In this document: positions 26,530 to 34,183 of the stretch, one piece after another
Position numbering within the stretch: the stretch's first letter is position 1
How the letters are laid out: the number at the start of each line of letters is the position of its first letter
Source: Bog-473 sp963809825
GTDB taxonomy: Bacteria > Actinomycetota > Acidimicrobiia > Acidimicrobiales > RAAP-2
DNA length: 64,000 nucleotides
Direction of reading: 5' to 3'
NCBI GenBank assembly: GCA_963809825.1
Contig: CAWELJ010000002.1
Span: 372,001 to 436,000 of the forward strand
Program-made: the position numbers and the translations under genes
Notes under the pieces: generated by a model
The model's input: only the letters and a program-made list of their open reading frames with translations
Told to the model about the DNA's origin: nothing
The model's database searches: none

Positions 26530-27450
26530 ATGGCCGAGGTCCCGTCGCCCCAGGAAGAAATCCTGCTCACCCACTTCATCGTGTCGGACGACGTCGAGCG
26601 CTCTCGACGCTTCTACACCGAAGTGCTCGGGGGACGGGTCGCCTTCTCCAGCCCAGGAGGGCCGACCAACGTCGCATTGTCCAATAGTTGGATCGTCATC
26701 AATGCCGGCGGAGGTCCGACCGACGACAAGCCGGAGGTCACCTTGGAGACGCCCGGCGACCCAAATCGGGTGAGCAGCTTCGTCAACATCAGGGTCAAGG
26801 ACATGGAGACGGTGTACTCCGAATGGAGCGCGCGCGGTGCGCAGTTCCTGACGCCTCCGAAGCAGCACCAGTACGAGATCCGTTGCTACATCCGTGATCC
26901 CGACGGTCATCTGATCGAAGTGGGGCAGACCACCGATCCGCAAGGGGACTGGGTGCCCGATCACTGGCCATCGAGTACGCCCGCCGACGAGCTCCCAACG
27001 CCCCCGGAGGGAATCGTGCTGGCTCACTTCATCGTGTCGGACGATGTCGAGCGCTCTCGCCGCTTCTACACCGATGTGCTCGGGGGCAGGGATGCGTTCT
27101 CCGGGCCCGGAGGGCTCACGTATGTCCAACTGTCGAACAGTTGGGTCATCATCAACGTTGGCGGGGGCCCGACCGATGACAAGCCGGAGGTCACGCTGGA
27201 GGCGCCCCGTGATCTCAACCGGGTCAGCAGCTTCCTCAATATCCGGGTAACGGACATGCATGCCGTATACCCCGAATGGAGCGCGCGCGGTGCGCAATTC
27301 CTGACACCACCGAAGCAGCACCAGTACGAGATCCGTTGTTACCTCCGTGATCCCGATGGTCATCTCATCGAGGTGGGACAAACGACGGATCCGGACGGGG
27401 ATTGGTCCCCCGACCACTGGCCATCAAGCAAATCCGAACGAGAATCCTGA
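26530..27450 (+). CDS. Double VOC-domain protein from a recent internal duplication
   Basis: 306 residues made of two nearly identical VOC domains, about residues 10-140 and 161-290. Both contain HFIVSDDVERSRRFYT, ARGAQFLTPPKQHQYEIRC and DPDGHLIEVGQTTDP. A VOC active site normally needs two such modules, so this chain may be a complete folded unit formed by tandem duplication. It resembles glyoxalase/dioxygenase superfamily proteins of unknown substrate. AGGTAGCAGG lies before the ATG, 27 nt after the flavoprotein gene. Likely part of the same operon. Confidence 0.85.
   Translation: MAEVPSPQEEILLTHFIVSDDVERSRRFYTEVLGGRVAFSSPGGPTNVALSNSWIVINAGGGPTDDKPEVTLETPGDPNRVSSFVNIRVKDMETVYSEWSARGAQFLTPPKQHQYEIRCYIRDPDGHLIEVGQTTDPQGDWVPDHWPSSTPADELPTPPEGIVLAHFIVSDDVERSRRFYTDVLGGRDAFSGPGGLTYVQLSNSWVIINVGGGPTDDKPEVTLEAPRDLNRVSSFLNIRVTDMHAVYPEWSARGAQFLTPPKQHQYEIRCYLRDPDGHLIEVGQTTDPDGDWSPDHWPSSKSERES
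26560..27433 (+). repeat. Internal tandem duplication of about 453 bp
   Basis: The stretch coding for the first VOC domain recurs with an offset of 453 bp: CACTTCATCGTGTCGGACGA at 26572 and again at 27025. Similarity continues through the AAGCAGCACCAGTACGAGAT block of each copy. The DNA similarity is high enough to suggest a recent event. Confidence 0.85.
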
Positions 27451-27469
27451 CCCGGAGAAGATCTCGATC

Positions 27470-28105
27470 ATGACCACGGCAATCATCGGCACCGGAGGCA
27501 TCGGATCGGCCATCGCCCGCCAGCTTGCGTCGGGCGGCGAGACCCTGCAGCTCTCGAGCGCCGACAAGGAGTCAGCTCGAAAGCTTGCGGCGGCAATCGG
27601 CGAAGCCGCGTCCGTCGCCGCCGACAACCCAACCGCTTTGCAGGGAGCCGATGCGGTTGTTCTTGCGCTCCGGTTTTCTGTGTTGAAAGACGTCATCGAC
27701 GAGATCGCCGGCGCGCTGGGAGACACGCCTCTTGTCGTCCCGAGCAATCCCGTCGGCCTCGACCCAAAGGGCCAGGTCGTACGACTCCTGCCCGAAGGAC
27801 GGTCATCGGGCCAAGTTGTCGCTGGGTGGTTGCCGGCCGGGACATCCTTTGCCATCGCGTTCGGCACCATGTCGGCCGATCTCTTCGAGTCCTCGAGCCA
27901 TCGGTCGCCGGAACCCGCGGTTCTGTTCTACGTGTCCGAGAACGACCGTGAGCGCGACGAGGTCGAGCACTTGATCCGGACGGCGGGCTTCGAGCCCCTG
28001 AGGATCGGCGGGATCGAGCAGTCGAGCCGACTCGAGGTGGGCGGCGACCTTCATGATCTCGTGGTGGGCGCCGCGGAAGCACGGTCCCTGGTCGTTGGGG
28101 CCTGA
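27470..28105 (+). CDS. F420/NADP oxidoreductase-type Rossmann protein
   Basis: 211 residues. The N-terminus has the nucleotide-binding motif IIGTGGIGSAIARQLASGG. The rest follows the pattern of NADPH:F420 reductases and related proteins (ADAVVLALRF, LVVPSNPVG). It should move hydride between NADP(H) and a cofactor or substrate. F420 specificity cannot be confirmed. It lies 19 nt after the double VOC gene on the same strand, and ATG 27470 is the first start in that gap. Confidence 0.78.
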   Translation: MTTAIIGTGGIGSAIARQLASGGETLQLSSADKESARKLAAAIGEAASVAADNPTALQGADAVVLALRFSVLKDVIDEIAGALGDTPLVVPSNPVGLDPKGQVVRLLPEGRSSGQVVAGWLPAGTSFAIAFGTMSADLFESSSHRSPEPAVLFYVSENDRERDEVEHLIRTAGFEPLRIGGIEQSSRLEVGGDLHDLVVGAAEARSLVVGA

Positions 28106-28292
28106 TTGCCCGCCGACTTGGCCGGGCAAAAGAACGAGACCACATCAGAAGTGTTGTCGTGAACAGCCGACTTCCCGATCGATTGCTCGACCCGATCTAC
28201 CCTCTTGAAGCGAGCGCCGGCGCCACACCAGACGTCGTCGGGGTCGGACGACGTCAGAGCGATGATGTGATCGGCGAGGTATACCCGGTCGG

Positions 28293-29018
28293 ATGAGCCC
28301 TGCACCCCACGCCTCACGCAAGGTCGCGGTGGTGACCGGAGCGTCTCAAGGCATCGGCGCCGGCGTTGCGGAAAGCTTCCGGCAGGCCGGATATGCGGTC
28401 GTGGGCGTGTCGCGATCGATCAGCCCCTCCGACGCATCCGACTTTCTCACCGTGAGGGGTGACATTGCCGACATCGAGACCGCCCAGATGATCGTGGATC
28501 AGGCGGTCAATCGCTTCGGACGCATCGACAGCCTGATCAACAACGCTGGGATCTTCATCAGTAAGCCGTTTACCGACTACACACTCGAGGACTATTTGGC
28601 GATCACGGCAGTGAATGTGACCGGGTTCTTCCATGTCACCCAGGCCGTCATCCGCCAGATGCTCACCCAGGATTCGGGTGGTCACATCGTGAATCTCACG
28701 ACGAGTCTTGTCGACCACGCCGAGAGCGAGAACCCATCTGCTCTCGTATCCCTCACCAAGGGTGGTCTGGCGGCCGTGACGCGCTCACTTGCCATTGAGT
28801 ACGCAGCGCGAGGTGTGCGGTGCAACGCTGTTTCGCTCGGGGTCATACAGAATCCCGCCTTCGATCCGGCGTCGTATGAAGGCCTCGCAGAGCTTCATCC
28901 GCTGGGCCGAGTCGGTCAGATCAGCGACGTCGTCGAGGGAATCCTCTATCTCGAGCGAGCCTCATTTGTCACGGGAGTTGTCCTGCACATCGACGGCGGT
29001 CAGTCCGCAGGGGACTGA
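28293..29018 (+). CDS. Short-chain dehydrogenase/reductase homologue lacking the catalytic Tyr
   Basis: 241 residues of SDR fold: TGASQGIG (cofactor), NNAG at about 83-86, and a C-terminal VTGVVLHIDGGQS. In place of the YxxxK active site the sequence reads VSLTK, with Lys156 kept but Val152 where Tyr should be. Reduction by the usual SDR mechanism is therefore unlikely. It could bind NAD(P) as a regulator or use another residue. The ATG at 28293 lies 187 nt after the preceding gene, long enough for its own promoter. Confidence 0.78.
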   Translation: MSPAPHASRKVAVVTGASQGIGAGVAESFRQAGYAVVGVSRSISPSDASDFLTVRGDIADIETAQMIVDQAVNRFGRIDSLINNAGIFISKPFTDYTLEDYLAITAVNVTGFFHVTQAVIRQMLTQDSGGHIVNLTTSLVDHAESENPSALVSLTKGGLAAVTRSLAIEYAARGVRCNAVSLGVIQNPAFDPASYEGLAELHPLGRVGQISDVVEGILYLERASFVTGVVLHIDGGQSAGD

Positions 29019-29106
29019 GCCGGCAGACCGCGCGTCGGCGTGCGCCTCCTGCCGGCAGCGAACCTTGCGGTTCGAGCCGAACATTGAGTCGAGCCGCAAG
29101 GCGAAG

Positions 29107-30414
29107 CTATCGATCGGCCTCATTGGCTTTAGCCTGACTGCCACTTTGTCTCCGCTCGGCCAGTTCGCGGAACTCCTCGGGAACTCGTTCGGCGGCGGAA
29201 AGCGCCACAGCGGCGTAGCCGACGGCGGTGCGACCGAACTTGTCCCGGATTGCGTCGACGGACCGGTCCACTCCCCATCTGGAGGCTTCGACGACGGATT
29301 CCGGTCGGGGGCATGCATTTCGCTGCAAATTTGTGGGAGCAAGGGGTAGCTCGAGTTGCAAAGAGTGGTCTGGGCGCAAGTTGGAGACCGAAACGGCGAT
29401 GAGCGTGATTTCGCGTTCTTGTTCGCTGTCGAAAATGGCTGAGTGGGCCAGCCTTTCAGCCACCTCGGTCAGCGTCAGCGTGGTCGAGATCGCAACGGCC
29501 AACGTGACAGACCGGGTCACAGAGCGCAGGTGAGTGAATCGGACCCGTACGGTCACTGTCCGACCGGCCGCGCTTGCTTTTCGCAGGCGGCCGGCAACTC
29601 TGTCAGCCAGATAGCCGATCGTTTCTCGGATGAGCTCTGGAGTGGCATCTCGCCGTCCGAGGGCGGCCTGGGCACCCATGGACTTCGACCGTGCGGGCGT
29701 CTGCACTGCCCGGTCGTCGACGTTGGCCGAGAGGGCGGCCAGTTTTTTCCCGGCTGTGTGTCCCAGCAGGCTGCCGAGGATTGGGCTGCCCGTCTTGGCC
29801 AGTTGCCCGATGGTAGAGATCCCGGCCTGCTGGAGGCGCCGTTCTGTCGTGGGTCCGACGCCCCATATCAGCCCGATTGGAAGGGGGTCGAGAAAGTCGC
29901 TCTCTTCGACCGGATCCACGGCGACGAGGCCGTCAGGCTTGGCCACCTGTGACGCAACCTTGGCCAGGTGTTTCGTGCGGGCCACGCCAACCGACAAAGG
30001 GAGGCCGATTTCGTCGCGGACGCGTCGGCGGATGGCAGCCGCTATCTCGGTGGGCGTTCCGAAGAGGTGGACGGCGCCGGCAACGTCGAGGAATGCCTCG
30101 TCGATCGACACCCGCTCGACTCGAGGGGTGAAGTCATGAAACACAGACACGACTTCGTCGCCGAACTGTTGGTAGCGCCCGAAGTGGCCGCCGACGAAGA
30201 GGAGATCACCGCAAAGCTGGCGGGCGCGCCACCCCGGCATGCCGCCGCGGACGCCGTAGCTCCTGGCTTCATACGATGCCGCCAGCACCACACTGCCGCC
30301 GACGGCGATGGGCCGGTTCCGGAGTGTTGGGTCCAACAGTTGCTCGACGGACGCGTAGAAGGCGTCGAGGTCCGCATGCAGGATGGTCGCCTGCCGGGCC
30401 GGCTGAAGCTCCAC
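29107..30414 (-). CDS. dinB: DNA polymerase IV (Y-family, translesion)
   Basis: About 435 residues. Catalytic acidic sites are visible in LHADLDAFYASVEQ and SIDEAFLDV; the thumb and little-finger regions follow, and a LQLELPL motif near residue 365 fits a beta-clamp binding site. It copies damaged DNA. A LexA box ends 16 nt before the GTG at 30414. A TAAATT element overlaps the upstream TTG (30423), which would put the transcript start at about 30415, so I prefer GTG 30414 as a leaderless start; TTG 30423 is the alternative. Confidence 0.93.
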   Translation of the reverse strand: MELQPARQATILHADLDAFYASVEQLLDPTLRNRPIAVGGSVVLAASYEARSYGVRGGMPGWRARQLCGDLLFVGGHFGRYQQFGDEVVSVFHDFTPRVERVSIDEAFLDVAGAVHLFGTPTEIAAAIRRRVRDEIGLPLSVGVARTKHLAKVASQVAKPDGLVAVDPVEESDFLDPLPIGLIWGVGPTTERRLQQAGISTIGQLAKTGSPILGSLLGHTAGKKLAALSANVDDRAVQTPARSKSMGAQAALGRRDATPELIRETIGYLADRVAGRLRKASAAGRTVTVRVRFTHLRSVTRSVTLAVAISTTLTLTEVAERLAHSAIFDSEQEREITLIAVSVSNLRPDHSLQLELPLAPTNLQRNACPRPESVVEASRWGVDRSVDAIRDKFGRTAVGYAAVALSAAERVPEEFRELAERRQSGSQAKANEADR

Positions 30415-30429
30415 ATGTGGCAATTTAGA

Positions 30430-30443
30430 CGAACAGATGTTCG
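30430..30443. promoter_or_regulatory. LexA-binding SOS box of dinB
   Basis: CGAACAGATGTTCG is a perfect match to the core of the LexA operator in Gram-positive bacteria (CGAAC-N4-GTTCG). It is located directly upstream of the dinB -10-like element, where bound LexA would block polymerase. This predicts that dinB is induced by DNA damage. Confidence 0.88.
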
Positions 30444-30453
30444 CTTACCAGGG

Positions 30454-30660
30454 GAGGTAGAGGCGCCTTGAGCCGATCCGGGAGCGGCCGATGTGACGTT
30501 CGCCCCGAACTGGACCGAGCACTCGGATCCGGGCGGTGTGAACTGGATCACGCGGAAGCCGTTGTCGTAGGAGAAGTCCGCATCGAGTCTCCACCCCACC
30601 CCGCGTAGAACTCCTTGGCGCGGTCGGCATCCGCGACCGGGATCACCCCGAGCTTCCGAT
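30454..30660 (-). pseudogene. Truncated, frameshifted second copy of the VOC gene
   Basis: On the minus strand, VIPVADADRAKEFYAG in one frame continues as GWRLDADFSYDNGFR and FTPPGSECSVQFG in another. Both match the VOC protein encoded at 24455-25132. A one-base deletion near 30603 in a GC run breaks the frame, and a second shift occurs near 30468 before RLYL. Homology then stops at the dinB promoter. It is in inverted orientation relative to the intact copy. The original start and the last two-thirds are gone. Confidence 0.8.
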
Positions 30661-30988
30661 CGGCGCTTTCCAGCTCCGTGTCGCTACTGGCGTTGCGGCA
30701 CCCGTTCCCCTCGTCGAGCCCATGAGGCCTCCCTTGCTGTCTTGGCGTTGACCGTCGCTCTTCCTCCCAGGAATCGCGCCCCGTTCCCGCCGTCGGCGTG
30801 CCGGGGGCGACCATCGCGTCAACCCGACGAAGTGGCTTGCAGGGTTTCTCCTTCAGGTAGCGGAGTTCACCGGGGCGTCATTGTCGTCATAGGCGCAGTA
30901 GAGAAAATGCGCGTGGCTGGGCAAGCTGGGACCGCTAACTTCTAGGAGCGCCAAACGACTGAACCTCCGGCCTCCAGGAGATGCGCCA
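30661..30988. other. Gap between the VOC remnant and the zinc-finger gene, no gene recognised
   Basis: About 330 nt without a convincing coding region. The left part may be the decayed 5' end of the VOC copy. AGGAG near 30976 serves the zinc-finger gene. No tRNA, repeat or hairpin of note was seen. Confidence 0.6.
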
Positions 30989-31333
30989 ATGTCAACGTCA
31001 CCCATTGTTCCCGACGTGCCACCGAGCGGAACCGGATGCGTCGAGTGTCTCGAATCCGGCGGGTGGTGGCTCCATCTGCGACGATGTGGGGAGTGCGGGC
31101 ACATCGGGTGTTGCGACAACTCGCCCCAGCAGCATGCAACTGCCCATGCACACTCGGCGGGCCACCCCGTCATCTGTAGTTTCGAGCCAGGCGAAGATTG
31201 GTTCTGGGACTACCGCAGCAACGAATACCTCGAGGGTCCACGTCTCGCGCCGCCACTGCACCATCCCGTCGATCAACCGGTGCCGGGACCAGCGGGCCGC
31301 GTTCCGGCCAACTGGCAGGAAATGCTGGTCTGA
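30989..31333 (+). CDS. UBP-type zinc-finger protein
   Basis: 114 residues. A ZnF-UBP domain spans about residues 14-75: CVECLESGGWWLHLRRC, ECGHIGCCDNS, then HATAHAHSAGHP and SFEPGEDW. In eukaryotes this fold binds the free C-terminus of ubiquitin; bacterial stand-alone forms are found in Actinobacteria and have no assigned partner. Zinc ligands (Cys and His) are intact. AGGAG precedes the ATG. A 62-residue gene follows 34 nt later and is likely co-transcribed. Confidence 0.85.
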   Translation: MSTSPIVPDVPPSGTGCVECLESGGWWLHLRRCGECGHIGCCDNSPQQHATAHAHSAGHPVICSFEPGEDWFWDYRSNEYLEGPRLAPPLHHPVDQPVPGPAGRVPANWQEMLV

Positions 31334-31367
31334 CCCATCCGAAAACGACGACAGGGAGACGATGTTC

Positions 31368-31556
31368 ATGAGCGATGAAGCGGGCAACATCAAGACCGCG
31401 GCGGCAAGGCTCACCGACGCGATGAGCGGGCTGTTGCGCGCTATCGATGCGATGGCGGACGAGGGTGCAGCGGCCAGAGACATCCCCGAGGCGTTGCCCG
31501 AGGAGTTGGAACGGCTGGCCGCTCGCCTGAACGCCGCCCGCGGATTCAGCGACTGA
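31368..31556 (+). CDS. Small helical protein downstream of the UBP zinc finger
   Basis: 62 residues, no family recognised, almost entirely alpha-helical by composition (TAAARLTDAMSGLLRAIDAM, LPEELERLAARLNAARG). AGGGAG lies 9 nt before ATG 31368; an ATG at 31362 would add two residues. Its position 34 nt after the zinc-finger gene suggests the two act together. Confidence 0.55.
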   Translation: MSDEAGNIKTAAARLTDAMSGLLRAIDAMADEGAAARDIPEALPEELERLAARLNAARGFSD

Positions 31557-31690
31557 CCCCAGCCATCGTTCCGGACGTGTCCCCCGAGACGCCCCCCTGC
31601 CCGTCCGATCACAAAATCGGTCCTGACCAGCCAGTCCAGGGCCGGAGAATTCGCCAGATGGGGGTCCGGCGGCCGTTTCCTCCTTCGTAG

Positions 31691-31800
31691 GGGTAGCCGG
31701 ACGGCTACCCGGTCGAGTGAACAGGGGCGGACGGGGAAACACATGCGGGGGAGAGATTGCCCGGCCTCGGCGTCGACGGGACGACGCCGCCGTCGACGCC
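31691..31800 (+). promoter_or_regulatory. Structured leader upstream of the ABC receptor gene
   Basis: The 284-nt gap before the receptor gene holds two perfect hairpins: GGGTAGCC-GGAC-GGCTACCC (31691-31710) and an 11-bp stem GGCGTCGACGG/CCGTCGACGCC (31769-31779 with 31790-31800). A smaller one, AGGG-TGCCG-CCCT, follows. No T run is present. They could form a regulatory leader or protect the transcript. I could not match a known riboswitch family. Confidence 0.4.
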
Positions 31801-31840
31801 ACAAGGGTGCCGCCCTGGTCCCAGCCGCCACGGATCTCCT

Positions 31841-33271
31841 GTGACCAGCGGTCGGCCTCGTCACGGGCGCACACTGGCGCTGGCCGCGGTCTCGCTGGCC
31901 GTCCTGCTGACCGGTTGTGGGAGCCGGGTCCCCCACGGGGCGGTCGTGGTCGCTGCCCGTGGCATCGTGTCGGCCGGGTCGCACGCGCAGGCCTCGGGGT
32001 CCGGGTCGGACCAGGCGGTCACGGGGGCGGCCGCGTCGGGGACCTCGGGCTCGTCGAGCACCGGTGTCGGGTCCGCGACGGCCGGCGCGACGGGTGCCGC
32101 CGCGGCGACGTCCGGCGGTGCAGCCGCGGCCGCGCACGGTAGTGCGCCTACGACCAAGGCCACCACGGCGGCCCCGGCGGTGGCCTCGACGATCAACCTG
32201 GGCAACGTCGGCACGTACAGCGGCCTGATCGGCGCCATCTTCACGGGGGCCCAACAGTCGCTGCAGGTATGGCAGGCGTACGTCAACGCCCATGGAGGGC
32301 TCAACGGGCACCCGGTCCACGTCTTCATCGAGGACGACGGGGGAGATCCGTCGACCAACCAGACCGAGGTGCAACAAGAAGTCACCCAGGACCACGTCAT
32401 CGCCTTCGTCGGGAACCTGGAGCCGCTCACGGCCAGCGCCAGCCTCTCCTATCTGCAGCAACAGCACATCCCGGTCATCGGTGGCGACGCCAGCAGTTTC
32501 ACCTGGTGGCAGAGCCCGGTCATGTTCCCCCAGGCCTCGTATCTCGAACACGAGGGTGATGCCACCATCCGCGCCGCTGTCGCGCAGGGCAAGACGAAGC
32601 TGGCGTACCTGTACTGCATCGAGGACTCCACCTGCACCAACGGGTACCAGGTCGAGATCGTGAACGGCGGCGCCAAGGCCGACGGGGCTGACCCGGTCTA
32701 CTCGGCGTCGTACAGCCTCACCCAGCCCGACTTCACCGCGCAGTGCCTGGCGGCGCAGCAGGCGGGCGCCGACGTTCTCTTCTTCGCCGGCGACGGGGAC
32801 AGCCTCGTCCGGATGGCCCGCGACTGCGCGGCGCAGAACTACAAGCCGCTCTACATGGCCGCCAGCATCGCGGTGAACGCGGCCGTGCAGTCGGACCCGC
32901 TGCTCAACGGCCTGATCAGCACTCAATCGAACTTCCCGTGGACGGACAGCTATACGCCGGCTCAGGCGACGTACCAGCAGGCCATGAAGACGTATGCCCC
33001 CAACCTCGCGGGTTCGGCGTCGACCGCCGCCGAGTGGGCCTCGGGGATGCTGGCGCTGGCCGCCTCCCAGGATCTCGGCGCCACGCCGACGTCGGCCCAG
33101 TTCTTCCAGGGCTTGTGGGCCATCAACAACAACAACCTGGGCGGACTGGCGCCACCACTGACCTTCAACACCAACGGCAACGCCAGTCAATCCAATTGCT
33201 TCTTCGAGATGGTTCTGCAGAACGGCCAGTTCGTCGACCCGAACCACGGGAACTACCAGTGCAGCCAGTGA
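31841..33271 (+). CDS. Branched-chain amino acid-type ABC transporter substrate-binding lipoprotein
   Basis: 476 residues from GTG 31841. A signal peptide ends with the lipobox LTGC (Cys26), so the protein is lipid-anchored outside the membrane. A Ser/Gly/Ala/Thr linker of about 90 residues follows. The type 1 periplasmic binding domain starts near residue 118 (INLGNVGTYSGLIGAIFTGAQQSLQVWQAYVNAHGGLNGHPV) as in LivK-like receptors. The ligand is unknown and could be an amino acid, an aromatic or a terpenoid-like acid. Permease and ATPase genes follow at 34.2-37.8 kb. Confidence 0.88.
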   Translation: MTSGRPRHGRTLALAAVSLAVLLTGCGSRVPHGAVVVAARGIVSAGSHAQASGSGSDQAVTGAAASGTSGSSSTGVGSATAGATGAAAATSGGAAAAAHGSAPTTKATTAAPAVASTINLGNVGTYSGLIGAIFTGAQQSLQVWQAYVNAHGGLNGHPVHVFIEDDGGDPSTNQTEVQQEVTQDHVIAFVGNLEPLTASASLSYLQQQHIPVIGGDASSFTWWQSPVMFPQASYLEHEGDATIRAAVAQGKTKLAYLYCIEDSTCTNGYQVEIVNGGAKADGADPVYSASYSLTQPDFTAQCLAAQQAGADVLFFAGDGDSLVRMARDCAAQNYKPLYMAASIAVNAAVQSDPLLNGLISTQSNFPWTDSYTPAQATYQQAMKTYAPNLAGSASTAAEWASGMLALAASQDLGATPTSAQFFQGLWAINNNNLGGLAPPLTFNTNGNASQSNCFFEMVLQNGQFVDPNHGNYQCSQ

Positions 33272-33341
33272 CGTCGCGTTCGTGTGATGGAAGCCGTGTC
33301 GGCTCCACGTCGGCGAGGCGGGAGAGAAGGAGGACCACCTG

Positions 33342-33641
33342 ATGGATCCGGCAAGGTGGCTGCGGCTGCAGTGGGACCGCGCGCTGGCGTGGGTGTTGGT
33401 GGCGGCCGGGGCACTCGCCCTCATCGTCGGCTGGGTCGGGGTGAGCGGCACCGCCTACGCCGCCGAGCAGCTGCCCTACATCATCTCGGGAGGCATCGGC
33501 GGGATCTTCCTCCTCGGCGTCGGCGCCACGCTGTGGCTCTCGGCCGATCTGCGTGACGAGTGGCGCAAGCTCGACCGCATCGAGGAGGCACTCCTGCAGG
33601 GCGAGGGCGTCCCCGGCGACGTCGAGCCCGACGCGCGCTGA
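33342..33641 (+). CDS. Small membrane protein in the ABC cluster
   Basis: 99 residues with two membrane helices (about 15-37 and 47-66) and an acidic C-terminal helix (DEWRKLDRIEEALLQGEG). No family recognised. AAGGAGG precedes the ATG. The stop and the next start share bases (TGATG), so it is translated together with the next gene, a second small membrane protein. Confidence 0.65.
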   Translation: MDPARWLRLQWDRALAWVLVAAGALALIVGWVGVSGTAYAAEQLPYIISGGIGGIFLLGVGATLWLSADLRDEWRKLDRIEEALLQGEGVPGDVEPDAR

Positions 33642-34183
33642 TGGCCCTGGTCCTGGCGGGTGGTCGGTCCGCCCCGAGCCGCACGGCACCGCGGGCGGCC
33701 GTCGCCCAACGCGGCACGCTGTGGAGCGCGGAGGACCTGCTGCGCTGGGCGCTCGCGACGGGGGTCGGGGGGATCGTCATCGCCGTGTCGTGGTACGTGT
33801 GCGCCGGCGACGCCAGCTTCACCCGGCAGATCGGCCCGCTGGACGCCGCCGTGGCGGGGGCCGTCGTGAGCGGCCTCGGCAACGCCATGTGGCTGCTACG
33901 CGGTCGGCGCGTCCTCGGCGAGCGGCGCCGTGCCCTGCTGGCGGACCCTGTCGTCGCAGTCGATGCAGCCGCCGGTGACGCAGTGCGCAAGGTGTCCACC
34001 TCCGCCAGCCCGGGACCGGCGACGTCGGCCATCTCCGAGCCCGACGTGTTCGTGGCGGGGGAGGGCCTGCTCCGGTTCCACTCTCCCGACTGCATCCTGG
34101 CGGCCGGGCGCGCCTGGACGAGTGCGACCCGGGAGCACCACGAGGACGCGGGCCGCCTGCCCTGCGGCGTGTGCCGCCCGTGA
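33641..34183 (+). CDS. Small membrane protein with C-terminal Cys motif
   Basis: 180 residues from ATG 33641, which overlaps the previous stop. Two membrane helices (about 38-58 and 70-90) are followed by a soluble part that ends FHSPDCILAAGR ... LPCGVCRP. The three late Cys with a nearby His look like a small metal site, similar in pattern to Ada-type zinc modules, but no family is assigned. The permease start overlaps its stop (GTGA). Confidence 0.65.
   Translation: MALVLAGGRSAPSRTAPRAAVAQRGTLWSAEDLLRWALATGVGGIVIAVSWYVCAGDASFTRQIGPLDAAVAGAVVSGLGNAMWLLRGRRVLGERRRALLADPVVAVDAAAGDAVRKVSTSASPGPATSAISEPDVFVAGEGLLRFHSPDCILAAGRAWTSATREHHEDAGRLPCGVCRP

Noticed and set aside
19250..31556. Prophage or integrative element after tRNA-fMet
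   Set aside because: No integrase, structural phage gene, relaxase or duplicated tRNA end was found, so only a possible island is reported as a finding.
31691..31710. Resemblance of the GGTAGCC hairpin to the second arm of a c-di-GMP-I riboswitch
   Set aside because: The upstream conserved part of that riboswitch (with the GGGCAAA and GACGCAAAGCC blocks) is absent.
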